A stretch of DNA of 64,000 nt from Roseateles sp. SL47 (GCF_026625885.1 NZ_CP113068.1:1426001-1490000), one strand, 5' to 3'. Shown: positions 18,716-27,273, counted from the first letter of the stretch. Notes: generated from the sequence alone by a model not told the origin. A program made the numbers and translations.

Positions 18716-19273
18716 ATGGCCTCGGTCAACAAAGTCATCATCCTCGGCAACCTCGGCCGTGACCCTGAACTGCGCTACACCCCCAGCGGCAGCGCGGTGT
18801 GCAATGTGAGCATCGCCACCACTCGCAACTGGAAGAGCCGCGAAGGCGGCGAGCGCCAGGAAGAAACCGAATGGCACCGCGTGGTGTTTTATGACCGTCT
18901 GGCCGAGATTGCGGGTGAGTACCTGAAAAAGGGTCGTCCGGTCTATGTGGAAGGCCGCCTGAAGACCCGCAAGTGGCAGGACAAGGACGGCAAGGACAAC
19001 TACACCACCGAAATCATCGCTGAGAGCATGCAACTGCTGGGCGGCCGTGATGGTGGTGGTGACGACATGGGTGGCGGTGGCGGCGGCAGTTACAACCGTG
19101 AGCGCAGCTCCGGCGGCAGCCGTGAAAGTGCTGGTGGCGGCAGCGGCCGCGACGCGGGAGATTTCGACAGCCCCCGTGCTCCGGCACCGCGCAGCGCCCC
19201 CCGTCCGGCGCCCGCACCGGCGGCCAAGCCGGCGACCGGGTTTGATGATATGGATGACGATATTCCGTTCTAA
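18716..19273 (+). CDS. ssb: Single-stranded DNA-binding protein
   Basis: 185 residues. The N-terminal OB fold ([20 protein letters not shown], then [13 protein letters not shown] and [15 protein letters not shown]) binds single-stranded DNA in replication and repair. A Gly-rich flexible linker (about 112-165) leads to the acidic tip DDMDDDIPF, which recruits partner proteins. The start ATG at 18716 gives the canonical N-terminus. The gene is monocistronic with a strong terminator. Confidence 0.96.
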   Translation: MASVNKVIILGNLGRDPELRYTPSGSAVCNVSIATTRNWKSREGGERQEETEWHRVVFYDRLAEIAGEYLKKGRPVYVEGRLKTRKWQDKDGKDNYTTEIIAESMQLLGGRDGGGDDMGGGGGGSYNRERSSGGSRESAGGGSGRDAGDFDSPRAPAPRSAPRPAPAPAAKPATGFDDMDDDIPF

Positions 19274-19304
19274 GACCTCCTTGACCTAACTGGTAAACAG
19301 AAGG

Positions 19305-19336
19305 GCCCTAAGTGCTTGTCACTTGGGGCTTTTTTC
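19305..19336 (+). terminator. Rho-independent terminator of ssb
   Basis: GCCCTAAGTG pairs with CACTTGGGGC over a CTTGT loop, followed by six T residues. The group IIC intron fragment begins four bases behind the T-run. Confidence 0.85.
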
Positions 19337-19339
19337 TTG

Positions 19340-19890
19340 GTGCGCCCGGCAGGGCGCACCTACTTGGAGGTGAGCGTCCTCGACCAGCCCGGCAAGGGGA
19401 ATGGTTAGCCAAAGGCAAAGGTGCCGTGGGCGACTGCGCGTCTGAAGCAAGCCGGAGGGCAAAGCGGTGGCCTGACGAACAGGAAGCGGATACGAGGCGA
19501 TGCACTGCGGGTGAGGTGGCCAAGATCCCTGAAGCCGGTACTTGCTCAGAGCGGTGCGTTGTAGATCCGACCGGCATCAGCGTGAAGGTGGGTGCGCAAT
19601 ACCCGGCGAGATTTGAGCGTGTGCCCGAACGGGCTACCGGCGTCGAGAGGCGACGCGATGCGAGCTCAGAAGTCAGTCGAAGCCATCGTAGGTGCCAGCA
19701 CGGACCGAAGGGCTGAACGAGTCAGACCGAGCGTAGGACGATCGATCTTGATGCCTGTTGATGCCTGTTGATGACGCAGAAGCTGCTGAAAGCAGGCCGA
19801 ACGCGAAGCAAGCGGACGGAATCCGGGGATTGCGCGCGACGGTGCGGAGGTAGGTGCAGCGACGAGCGGGTAAACGAAATCGGAGGGCTG
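19340..19890 (+). mobile_element. 5' fragment of a bacterial group IIC intron (RNA domains I-III; maturase and domain V missing)
   Basis: Starts with GTGCGCCCGGCAGGGCGCAC immediately after a terminator, the known target preference of group IIC introns. Landmark stretches follow in the same order as in the Oceanobacillus iheyensis group IIC intron, as I remember that sequence. They are GGAGGTGAGCGTCCTC, GTTAGCC at 19404, TCTGAAG at 19441, a CTGACGAACAGGAAGCGGAT stretch near 19473-19492, and CAGAAGTCAGTCGAAGCCAT near 19667. No reverse-transcriptase frame and no domain V hairpin is seen before 20000, so the element is truncated and cannot splice. The right end is estimated from the drop in GC near 19890. 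Frames through this segment are shadows. Confidence 0.75.
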
Positions 19891-19922
19891 CTCATTGGGC
19901 TATTTTCGGCAAAATGCAATTA

Positions 19923-19938
19923 TTTGGTGCGCAGTAAA
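19923..19938. promoter_or_regulatory. Operator-like palindrome 1 of the AbiE-like locus
   Basis: TTTGGTGCGCAGTAAA, an imperfect palindrome around TGCGCA. It matches the copy at 19977 at 13 of 16 positions. It lies just upstream of the candidate -35 element. Confidence 0.6.
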
Positions 19939-19940
19939 AA

Positions 19941-19969
19941 TTACTTTCTCAGAGGAAATTCTCTAGAAT
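19941..19969 (+). promoter_or_regulatory. Candidate promoter of the AbiE-like locus
   Basis: TTACTT (19941-19946), a 17-base spacer, then TAGAAT (19964-19969) in an AT-rich patch that contrasts with the flanking high-GC DNA. The two operator-like palindromes bracket it. The -35 match is weak. Confidence 0.5.
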
Positions 19970-19976
19970 CCACATA

Positions 19977-19992
19977 TTTACTGCGCAGTGAA
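19977..19992. promoter_or_regulatory. Operator-like palindrome 2 of the AbiE-like locus
   Basis: TTTACTGCGCAGTGAA, containing the perfect 10-bp palindrome ACTGCGCAGT. It would overlap the transcription start predicted from the promoter at 19941-19969, the classic place for a repressor site. Together with the copy at 19923 it also forms an 11-bp inverted repeat (TGCGCAGTAAA / TTTACTGCGCA). Confidence 0.6.
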
Positions 19993-20003
19993 TAAGGGCC
20001 GTC

Positions 20004-21095
20004 ATGTCTGTGTCTAGCTCGACGGAGCGCCAACTCATCTCCAACTTCGTGGACGCCCTGCGGGAGCTTCCCGAGGTCGAGGCGGACCTCAACCAATGGG
20101 AGCCCGCCAGGTCGGTTGACCGCGGATACGACGCGAAGGTCAATCTACACGTCGCCGGCAAGTCCTATGTGCTGTTGATTGAAGCCAAGAAAGCTGTCTT
20201 CCCGCGTGACGTTCGTCAGGTGCTCTGGCAGTTTCGCGAAGCCAGCCTCAGACGTTCTTCAAAACAGGAGGCGGAGCCTTTCGCGCTCCTGGTCGCCGAA
20301 TCGATCTCACCGGGCGCCAAGGAAATGCTCAGAAGTGAGCGTGTCGGCTACTACGACAGTGGCGGCAGTCTCTACCTACCGGCCCGAGGTGCCTATCTGT
20401 ACATCGACAAGCCACCGCCTAAGACCTTGGCAAAATCGATGCGATCGATGTTCTCCGGACGGCGTGCGCAGGTCCTGCACGCACTGCTGGCTCGGCACGA
20501 CGACTGGTTCGGTGTCACCGGCATCGCGCAGGAGGCGATGGTGTCACCTGCAACCGCATCGCAGGTTCTCTCCGAACTGGAGCGCTTCGACTGGCTGACG
20601 GCACGAGGGCAGGGGCCGGCAAAGGAGCGCCATCTGCGAGAGCCGTCGGCCTTGCTCGATGCGTGGGCCAAACAGCTCGCCACCATTCGGCCACCGACGG
20701 TGCGCCGGTACTTCGTGCCGGGCACGAAGTCTGATGCCTTGGAGGTGCGGATCGGTCAGGTCTTCGGCGCGCACGATGTTGCCTATGCGATTAGCCACGA
20801 GGCTGCGGCACAGCGCTACACCCCGTTCCTATCCCATGTGTCCCAGGTGCGCGCGCGAGTGTTGGGCGGTGCGAATGCCGACGCGGCCATTGGCGAGCTG
20901 AACGCGCGGCAAGTCAGCGAAGGCGCCAACTTCAGCGTCATCGAAGCCAAGTCACTCGGCGAATTGCTGTTTCGCGAGCAGCGCGGAGACCTGTGGCTGG
21001 CCAGCCCCATCCAGATCTACCTTGACCTATTGCGCGGCGAGGGCCGCGCCAAGGAGATGGCAGAGCACTTTCGGAAGGAAAGGATCGGCTTCTGA
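20004..21095 (+). CDS. AbiEi-like antitoxin/transcriptional regulator with PD-(D/E)XK-like N-terminal part
   Basis: 363 residues. The C-terminal part (YFVPGTKSDALEVRIGQVFG, AAAQRYTPF, and WLASPIQIYLDLLRGEGRAK near 331-350) resembles AbiEi-family type IV antitoxins. Residues about 155-200 (LLARHDDWFGVTGIAQEAMV, SPATASQVLSELERFDWL) look like a winged helix-turn-helix. The N-terminal 110 residues contain D43 (GYDAKV) and E60-A-K62 (LLIEAKK), a spacing seen in PD-(D/E)XK nuclease folds; whether it is catalytic is unknown. The start has AAGGG at 19994-19998. The stop overlaps the next start by one base (TGATG). In AbiE systems this protein represses its own promoter by binding repeats, which fits the two palindromes upstream. 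Confidence 0.75.
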   Translation: MSVSSSTERQLISNFVDALRELPEVEADLNQWEPARSVDRGYDAKVNLHVAGKSYVLLIEAKKAVFPRDVRQVLWQFREASLRRSSKQEAEPFALLVAESISPGAKEMLRSERVGYYDSGGSLYLPARGAYLYIDKPPPKTLAKSMRSMFSGRRAQVLHALLARHDDWFGVTGIAQEAMVSPATASQVLSELERFDWLTARGQGPAKERHLREPSALLDAWAKQLATIRPPTVRRYFVPGTKSDALEVRIGQVFGAHDVAYAISHEAAAQRYTPFLSHVSQVRARVLGGANADAAIGELNARQVSEGANFSVIEAKSLGELLFREQRGDLWLASPIQIYLDLLRGEGRAKEMAEHFRKERIGF

Positions 21096-21991
21096 TGGCC
21101 AAACCGGCAACATTGGACGGGTACAGCGACCAGTACACCCTTGACTGCGAACGGGTGCTTGTGACCCTCCTTCGTGGGCTCGGGCCCTGGAAGGACTCTG
21201 TCTACCTGGTCGGGGGACTCACGCCAAGATACCTCGTCGCCGCGCGACCGCCTGTGGTGCCCGCTCACGCCGGCACGTTGGATGTCGACATCGTGATCGA
21301 CTTACAAATCCTGGCCGACACTGACGCCTATCACACGCTGGAGGACAACCTCAAGAAGATGGGTTTCGAGCGGGCGGAGAACGACAAGCAGCAAAAGCTG
21401 TCCTGGCGTTGGAACACCCGCACGGAGCACGGCGCGTTGATGGTGCTGGAACTGCTGGCCGACGCGCCTGACATCGCCGGTGGCAAGGTGCAGCCGTTGC
21501 CCACCGAGGGAACCATCTCGGCGCTGAACATCCCGCATTCGTCCATCGTCTTCGATCTGCACCAGGTCACGGAAATCCAGGCCGAACTGCTCGGGGGCAA
21601 CGGCGTTGCCATGGAGAAGATCAAGCATGCCAACCTCGTGAGCTTCACGTGCCTGAAGTCCTTCGCGTTCGATCAGCGCTTCGAACGCAAGGATGCGCAT
21701 GACTTGATCTATTGCATCGAGCACGCACCCGACGGCATGGACGCGAGCGTGGCAGCGTTTCGCAAAGAGCTAGAAGGCAAGCACGGCGCCGTCGTCGCGG
21801 CCTCTTTGGCGATCCTTCGCAGCCGCTTCGCAAGCGATGACGGCGTCGAGGGTTATCGCAAGGACGGCCCCGTGTCGGTCGCCAAGTTCGAGTTTGGCGA
21901 AGGCGATGAAGCGGCGCAGCGTGAGGTGAAGGCGCTTCGACAGCGACAGGTCTGCGACGTGATCGAACAACTCCTGGCTCGAATCGGATGA
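21095..21991 (+). CDS. AbiEii-like nucleotidyltransferase toxin
   Basis: 298 residues. The nucleotidyltransferase signature is visible: VYLVGGLTPRYLV (Gly40-Gly41) followed by TLDVDIVIDL with Asp63-x-Asp65, and a later acidic strand in GALMVLELLAD. HANLVSFTCLKSFAFDQRFE followed by RKDAHDLIYCIEH resembles the KxxA...RxKDxxDl segment common in AbiEii-type proteins. Such toxins transfer nucleotides to cellular targets and stop growth during phage infection. The start overlaps the stop of the antitoxin-like gene by one base, so the two are translated together. The exact subfamily is uncertain. It may be annotated as a generic nucleotidyl transferase, and the target cannot be read from the sequence. 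Confidence 0.72.
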   Translation: MAKPATLDGYSDQYTLDCERVLVTLLRGLGPWKDSVYLVGGLTPRYLVAARPPVVPAHAGTLDVDIVIDLQILADTDAYHTLEDNLKKMGFERAENDKQQKLSWRWNTRTEHGALMVLELLADAPDIAGGKVQPLPTEGTISALNIPHSSIVFDLHQVTEIQAELLGGNGVAMEKIKHANLVSFTCLKSFAFDQRFERKDAHDLIYCIEHAPDGMDASVAAFRKELEGKHGAVVAASLAILRSRFASDDGVEGYRKDGPVSVAKFEFGEGDEAAQREVKALRQRQVCDVIEQLLARIG

Positions 21992-22148
21992 GGGGCTTTG
22001 TGTGGCAATCAAAGCGATCTTTGTCGGCATCCACAAGCGGGGGTCAGGTTTTGTTGACGCGATGAAGTAGTCCGCACCCGCACGGGCCCACCGTCCGTGC
22101 ACATTGCCACCTGCTCCTGCGCCGGCCCGGAAGGCCCGACCGCGAAGT

Positions 22149-22949
22149 ATGCTCAGCGCGATGAATCCCAGGGAAGCAGAAACCAAGAACACGCCGTCCA
22201 GCCCTCAGGCCGGCGTGGTGCAGCAACTGTTGGCGACCGTGAGTCGCTGGTTCAATCCGGTGTACGGCAAACCGTCCGCCGAAGCGGAAACGGCCGTCTT
22301 CCAATGGACGCGTGAACCCTTGGTGGTGCCCGGACCCTCTCAGCCCGATCAAGCCCGAGTGCTCCAAGAAACACGGGCCTTGCATGCGGAACGTGTTCGG
22401 CAGATGAGCCCCGAGGCTCTCACCGCGCTGCTGGGGCCCAAGCCGCCATGGCTGGTGGAGAGCGACGCCTACATGCAGGTCTTCGTGCAGCAGGAGTTGC
22501 TGCTGACGCAAGGCCAGGTGATCTGGGGCGCGCTGGTCCAGGCCAATCGACTGCTGTTGTCTCCCGGGGAGGGAGACAGCGCCGCCATGGTCCTGCGGTC
22601 ATCCGATTCGTACTTTGACGATCATCCCCAGGAACTGCGCCGCATCGGGCAGGCCTTTTTCCAGCTCAAGGACACGGAGCCGGCCGATCCCATGTTGCGG
22701 GAAGCCGCAAGGCGGGTCAGCGACGAACACAGCCGGTCGATGGGGGAAGAAGTGGTCCCAGGGCTGTTTTCCCGTCGGCCGCTGTTCGACAACTCCACCC
22801 TGGTGTTCCGCAAGCACCTGCCGAACGGCTTGATCGCTCACGGCCTGCTGCCCATCCTCACCCATCCGTCCACACCGGCCATCCTGATTCTTCCCTTCCA
22901 GTTCTGGACGGAAGAACTGCTGCTGCGCTGGAACGCGCAGACGCTCTGA
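22149..22949 (+). CDS. Hypothetical protein
   Basis: About 266 residues, no recognised domain. There is no signal peptide and no membrane helix; the composition is mixed with a Pro-rich beginning. Recognisable stretches are PPWLVESDAYMQVFVQQELL and LPNGLIAHGLLPILTHPS. The frame is open from a TTG at 22104. ATG 22149 is the first ATG, and 22161 (MNPREAETKN) is an alternative start. It lies behind the AbiE-like pair after a gap of about 160 bases without a terminator, so cotranscription is possible but unsupported. Codon usage looks native. Confidence 0.65.
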   Translation: MLSAMNPREAETKNTPSSPQAGVVQQLLATVSRWFNPVYGKPSAEAETAVFQWTREPLVVPGPSQPDQARVLQETRALHAERVRQMSPEALTALLGPKPPWLVESDAYMQVFVQQELLLTQGQVIWGALVQANRLLLSPGEGDSAAMVLRSSDSYFDDHPQELRRIGQAFFQLKDTEPADPMLREAARRVSDEHSRSMGEEVVPGLFSRRPLFDNSTLVFRKHLPNGLIAHGLLPILTHPSTPAILILPFQFWTEELLLRWNAQTL

Positions 22950-23122
22950 GCAAGGTGCGGGGCCCGGGGTATCCCGCTGGGGCGGGCCCCTGAACTTTTG
23001 TTAGAGTCCGCCGTCCCGATACTGCGGCCTGCACCTGCAGCTCAGGTCGGCCGTCTGCGCATCCCCTGGAAGGCAGAGACGGCTCGATGACCTGGGCGGC
23101 AGCAGGGCCCTGAATTGAATTG

Positions 23123-23347
23123 ATGAAGTCTCGCCGTTTGCTCCTGGCGTCACTGGTGTCCCTGGCCGTTGTGGTCGGTGCCGCCGGGGCGCTGTTCCTG
23201 CTTCGCCCTCACCTCGCCACCATCGGCGTGGTGGTGTCTTCCAAGGCCTTCGGGCTGACCGCGCTGGTGGCCCTCTACCTGGCCTTTGTCCTGGGCCGGT
23301 ACGCCATGTTGCGGCCATTCCGGCGTCTGCCTGGGCCCCAGCAGTAG
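23123..23347 (+). CDS. Small two-helix membrane protein, unknown
   Basis: 74 residues with two hydrophobic segments: LLLASLVSLAVVVGAAGALF, and AFGLTALVALYLAFVLGRYA. A basic start (MKSRR) suggests an inside N-terminus. There is no known family. The coding pattern is good for the GC-rich genome, but the protein is short, so confidence is moderate. Confidence 0.55.
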   Translation: MKSRRLLLASLVSLAVVVGAAGALFLLRPHLATIGVVVSSKAFGLTALVALYLAFVLGRYAMLRPFRRLPGPQQ

Positions 23348-23537
23348 GGCCCCAACACGGGGGGGGCGAGGCGGTATGACCACGCCGCTGTTGCTGGGTA
23401 GGAGCTTCAACGCCCGCAGGCGTTGCGGGGCTGCAAGTTCAGCGATGCAGGCTGCAGGGTGTGAACTATGTCGCACACCTGCCTCTCCGTTACGTCCGCT
23501 TTCCCCTGGCCCCAATTCGCCGCACGACACTGCCCGC

Positions 23538-24119
23538 ATGAAAGCCGCCATCGTGGCTGCGTTGCTGAGCGCAGCCGTCCTTTTGACGCCGCCCGTAGCC
23601 GCCGCGCCGTGCGACCTGAAGCTGCCCGTGGAGCAGGTGCTCAAGCATCTGAACGAGCTGCGGGCGCAGGGCCGGGTGTGCGGCGGCCAGGCCATGGCGC
23701 CCGCTGCACCGCTGCGCTGGCAGCCCACCCTGGCAGATGCCGCCAGCCGTTATGCCGCCGAGCTGTCCAGCCGCAACAAGCTCAGCCACACCAGCTTGTC
23801 TGGGGCCACCCTGCCACAACGGCTGGAAGCGGCCCGTTATCCGATGCGCCTGGCGGCTGAAAACCTCGCCTCCGGTCCGGATTCACTGGAAGAAGTGGTC
23901 GGCCTGTGGCTCAAGAGCCCGGGCCATTGCGAGAATCTGATGGGCCCGGATTTCACCGAAGTGGGCATTGCCTGCGACATGCGTGAGTCCTACAGCGCTC
24001 AACCCTACTGGGTGATGGAACTGGGTCGTCCGCAGACCCTCCGCCCGGTTCAGGCCAATGCCACTGTGCGCGGGGTGCCGGAAGGGCTGTTGCCCACCGA
24101 CGGCCCGTCGGTGCGCTGA
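23538..24119 (+). CDS. Secreted CAP-domain (SCP/PR-1-like) protein
   Basis: 193 residues with a signal peptide (AAIVAALLSAAVLLTPPVAA). The CAP domain shows LKHLNELRAQGRVCGG, LADAASRYAAELSSRNKLSH with the conserved His, AENLASG with the conserved Glu, and VVGLWLKSPGHCENLMGPDFT, where SPGHCENL contains the second His. Two cysteine pairs fit the extracellular fold. CAP proteins in bacteria are secreted or periplasmic with mostly unknown roles. The gene ends two bases before the convergent response-regulator gene. Confidence 0.88.
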   Translation: MKAAIVAALLSAAVLLTPPVAAAPCDLKLPVEQVLKHLNELRAQGRVCGGQAMAPAAPLRWQPTLADAASRYAAELSSRNKLSHTSLSGATLPQRLEAARYPMRLAAENLASGPDSLEEVVGLWLKSPGHCENLMGPDFTEVGIACDMRESYSAQPYWVMELGRPQTLRPVQANATVRGVPEGLLPTDGPSVR

Positions 24120-24121
24120 GC

Positions 24122-24766
24122 TCAGATCCAGCCCAGGTCAATCGCCCGCAGCACGGCTTGTGTGCGGTCGCGGACGCCCATCTTGGCAAACACCGATGAG
24201 CAGTGGTTCTTGATCACGCCTTCGCTGTTGCCCAGCAAGGCCGCAATCTCGGTGTTGCTGCGCCCGCTGGCAACCAGCCGCAGCACCTGAAGCTCCTTCG
24301 GGCTGAGCGGCTCCGGCTCCGGTGTGGCGCTGAAGGCGCGTTCCACCGGGGCCCGTTCCATGCGCTCGGTCAGCAGGGGCCGTAGCGCCGTGCCGCCCTC
24401 CACCACATCGCGCAGGGCCTGAACCAGTGTGTCGGGGCTGATGGCCTTCAGCAGAAATCCTCGCGCGCCGGCACGCACCGCTTCGTCAAAGGCCTGGGCG
24501 TCGTCAAAGGTGGTGAGCAACACCACCGGAATCTTGAGCGCACGCGCTGCCAGCGCACGGATAAGCCCGATGCCGTCCAGGCGCGGCATGCGCATGTCCG
24601 ACAGGATCACGTCCGGTTGTTCGCCCGCCAGCAGCTCCAACGCCTCCGCACCGTCCGAGGCTTCGCCCACCAGGCGGATGTCCTCGTGCAAGGCGAGCAG
24701 CCCCTTGAGGCCTTCGCGCACCAGTTGCTGGTCTTCCACCAGCAGCAGTTTGATCGTCTCGCTCAT
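24122..24766 (-). CDS. NarL/LuxR-family response regulator
   Basis: 214 residues. The receiver domain has the acidic pair in LLLVEDQQLVREGL, the phospho-acceptor Asp in VILSDMRMPRLDG, the switch Thr in VVLLTTFDD and the Lys in GFLLKAISPD. The C-terminal LuxR helix-turn-helix is clear (LSPKELQVLRLVASGRSNTE, then GNSEGVIKNHCSSVFAKMGV). It is paired with the histidine kinase gene just upstream in the same direction, from which it is separated by 23 bases. Together they form a NarL-type two-component system whose signal is unknown. Confidence 0.93.
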   Translation of the reverse strand: MSETIKLLLVEDQQLVREGLKGLLALHEDIRLVGEASDGAEALELLAGEQPDVILSDMRMPRLDGIGLIRALAARALKIPVVLLTTFDDAQAFDEAVRAGARGFLLKAISPDTLVQALRDVVEGGTALRPLLTERMERAPVERAFSATPEPEPLSPKELQVLRLVASGRSNTEIAALLGNSEGVIKNHCSSVFAKMGVRDRTQAVLRAIDLGWI

Positions 24767-24789
24767 TTCCGCATCTCCTCAAGCCCACC

Positions 24790-26031
24790 TCAGGCGAACC
24801 TCGGGCAATCCAGTTCGATCAGGAAGCCGGGGTGATGGCGCACGACCCGCATCGCGCCCCCCAGCTCGGCCATGCGCTCCTGCATGCCCTTCAGCCCGTT
24901 GCCTTCACGCAGCTTGCGTGTGCCCCGCCCATTGTCGTCAACCTGCACCCGCACCTGCATGGCGTCACCCTCACCAATCACGGTCAGGCAGACCCGCACC
25001 TGCGTCGCACCCGCATGCCGCACCGCATTGGTGACCGACTCCTGCACGCAGCGCAGCAGCGCGTGGGCGCAACGCGGCGACAAATCCTGGGCGACCGGGT
25101 CCAGGGTCAGCTCGATGTGGGTGCTGGCGATGCCTTCGGCCAGCGTCCGTAACGCGGCCTCCAGGTTGATGCGCTGGCTTTCCCGCTCGCGTGATACCGC
25201 CGCCCGCACCTCGGCCAGCAGACCGGCCGCACCAAGCCGCGCCTTCTCCACCGCCTGCGCCGCACCGGTGTCGTCATGCCGCTTGAGCAGCGCATCGCTG
25301 AGTTGCAGATGCAGGTTGAGCGCCGTGAGGTGATGGCCCATGACGTCATGCAGTTCCCGTGCCATGCTCAGCCGCTCGGCATAGCGCAGCTGTTCCACCT
25401 GCAGGCGTTCGCCGCTGTCCTTTTCCGCCAGCATGGCCTGGAACCAGCGGCGCCGCTCGGCTTCCGTGGCGGCCAGACGCCCCAGCCCGAAGGCCATGCC
25501 GTGCAGGGCCACCATGGAGATGGCCAGGCCCAGGCTGTTGAGCCACCAGGGGATGCCGGCGGTGAGCTGTTCGGTGCGCTGGGCCTCGCTCGGGAAGAGC
25601 CAGTAGAGCGTCACATTGATGACCACCTGCGCCAGCGCAAAACCGAAGGCGCGGCGCACATTCAGGATCAACGCCCCCAGCACCGTCACCAGGAAGGGCA
25701 GGCCCGGCGTGACCAGCAGTGCCAGCGCATCCAGCACCACCACATGGCGCAACGCGTGCCGGGGGGGATGGTCCAGATGCTGCTGGCGGGCGATCCGCCA
25801 GAAATGCCAGGCAAAGGCGCTCACCAGCCCCAGGCAGGTGAGCACAAACGGTGCGTCGTGGGTGTCGCCGCCGAGGCGGCGATACAGGCTGGCCAGCACC
25901 CCGTCATAGGGCTCGGTGGGATGGCCCATCAGCCCCCAGGCGGCGGACGCCAGCTCCAGCAGGCAGATCGCGAGGGCAGCGATGCGCAGCACGAAGGCGG
26001 GCTGGGCGATGCGGGCGAGGAGGCGGTCCAA
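24790..26031 (-). CDS. NarX/DesK-type sensor histidine kinase
   Basis: 413 residues. The N-terminal sensor is entirely hydrophobic, with roughly six membrane helices and no large periplasmic domain (residues about 10-190), as in DesK-like thermosensors or membrane-state sensors. A coiled segment then leads to the HisKA_3 domain with the phospho-accepting His in ARELHDVMGHHLTALNLHLQ. The ATPase domain has ALLRCVQESVTNAVRHAGAT (N box) and DDNGRGTRKLREGNGLKGMQ (G1/G2). The response regulator follows directly. The signal is unknown. Confidence 0.9.
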   Translation of the reverse strand: MDRLLARIAQPAFVLRIAALAICLLELASAAWGLMGHPTEPYDGVLASLYRRLGGDTHDAPFVLTCLGLVSAFAWHFWRIARQQHLDHPPRHALRHVVVLDALALLVTPGLPFLVTVLGALILNVRRAFGFALAQVVINVTLYWLFPSEAQRTEQLTAGIPWWLNSLGLAISMVALHGMAFGLGRLAATEAERRRWFQAMLAEKDSGERLQVEQLRYAERLSMARELHDVMGHHLTALNLHLQLSDALLKRHDDTGAAQAVEKARLGAAGLLAEVRAAVSRERESQRINLEAALRTLAEGIASTHIELTLDPVAQDLSPRCAHALLRCVQESVTNAVRHAGATQVRVCLTVIGEGDAMQVRVQVDDNGRGTRKLREGNGLKGMQERMAELGGAMRVVRHHPGFLIELDCPRFA

Positions 26032-26160
26032 GGTGGAAGGGGCCGAAAGAGGACGGATGCGGGACGGATGCGGGACGGGAGCAGGGCTCGGGCAGACCGC
26101 TAGCCTGCCACAAAGTCCGGCATTCAGGACGTGCGACAGGTCAGGGTGGCGCGCTCGTCT

Positions 26161-27273
26161 TCAGCCCGGGGGCGGGGTGCTGACGATCACGCCGCCACCC
26201 AGGCAGACCTCGCCGTCATACAGCACGGCGCTTTGTCCGGGGGTCACCGCCCATTGCGCCAGCGGGAAGTCCAGACGGATCTCCCCCTCGCCCGGGATGA
26301 GCGCACAAGCCGAATCGGCCTGACGGTACCGCGTCTTGGCGCCATAGCCGCCAAACGCCGGTGCGTCACCGGTCCAGCTCAGGTCGTTGGCAATCAGGCT
26401 GTGGCTCTGCAGCAGGGGGTGGTCATGGCCCTGCACCACCACCAGGGTGTTGGTGTCCAGGTCCTTGCGGGCGACAAACCAGGGTTCGTGCTCACCGCCT
26501 CCACGGGGGGCGCCCTTGTCCTTCACACCACCAATGCCCAGCCCTTGCCGCTGGCCCAGGGTGTAGAACGACAAGCCCACATGCTCACCCAGCTTGCGGC
26601 CCCGGTCGTCCTTGATGGGGCCGGGTTGGTGCGAGAGATAGCGGTTGAGAAACTCCCGGAAGGGCCGCTCGCCGATGAAGCAGATGCCGGTGGAGTCCTT
26701 CTTCTTGGCGTTGGGCAGACCGATCTCCTCGGCCAGACGGCGCACCTCGGTCTTGGGCAGCTCACCCACCGGGAACATGGTTTTGCGCAGCTGGGCCTGG
26801 TGGAGCCGGTGCAGGAAGTAGCTCTGGTCCTTGAGCGGATCCAGCCCCTTCAGCAGTTGCACCTGGCCGTCCTGCTCTCGCACCCGGGCGTAATGGCCGG
26901 TGGCGATCTTCTCGGCACCCAGGCGCATGGCGTGGTCCAGGAAGGCTTTGAACTTGATCTCGGCATTGCACAGCACGTCCGGGTTGGGCGTGCGGCCAGC
27001 CTGATATTCCCGCAGGAATTCGGCAAAGACGCGGTCTTTGTATTCGGCCGCGAAGTTCACATGCTCGATCTCGATGCCGATGACGTCCGCCACCGCCGCT
27101 GCGTCCACGAAGTCGATGTTGGACGAGCAGTATTCGCTGTCGTCGTCATCTTCCCAGTTCTTCATGAAGATGCCGACGACCTCATGCCCCGCCTGCTTGA
27201 GGAGCCAGGCGGAAACGGCGGAATCAACGCCGCCGGACAAGCCGACGACGATGCGTTGCTTCTTGGAATTCAT
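26161..27273 (-). CDS. mnmA: tRNA-specific 2-thiouridylase MnmA
   Basis: A 370-residue enzyme that thiolates U34 of Lys, Glu and Gln tRNAs. It has the PP-loop [10 protein letters not shown], the catalytic cysteine in [12 protein letters not shown], and the second cysteine in [12 protein letters not shown]. The tRNA-binding features GHYARV and [14 protein letters not shown] are intact, as is the C-terminal barrel ([18 protein letters not shown]). It is monocistronic. The start is the only reasonable Met before the PP-loop. Confidence 0.96.
   Translation of the reverse strand: MNSKKQRIVVGLSGGVDSAVSAWLLKQAGHEVVGIFMKNWEDDDDSEYCSSNIDFVDAAAVADVIGIEIEHVNFAAEYKDRVFAEFLREYQAGRTPNPDVLCNAEIKFKAFLDHAMRLGAEKIATGHYARVREQDGQVQLLKGLDPLKDQSYFLHRLHQAQLRKTMFPVGELPKTEVRRLAEEIGLPNAKKKDSTGICFIGERPFREFLNRYLSHQPGPIKDDRGRKLGEHVGLSFYTLGQRQGLGIGGVKDKGAPRGGGEHEPWFVARKDLDTNTLVVVQGHDHPLLQSHSLIANDLSWTGDAPAFGGYGAKTRYRQADSACALIPGEGEIRLDFPLAQWAVTPGQSAVLYDGEVCLGGGVIVSTPPPG

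Noticed and set aside
19312..19716. 134-codon open frame behind ssb
   Set aside because: It lies inside the group IIC intron fragment and reads through structured RNA sequence.
19768..19995. 75-codon open frame before the AbiE-like locus
   Set aside because: It spans the end of the intron fragment and the promoter/operator patch; composition changes abruptly inside it and there is no ribosome-binding site.
22959..22999. Terminator after the hypothetical gene at 22149
   Set aside because: GGGGCCCG / CGGGCCCC can pair, but the following T-stretch is interrupted (TGAACTTTTG), so it was not listed as a feature.
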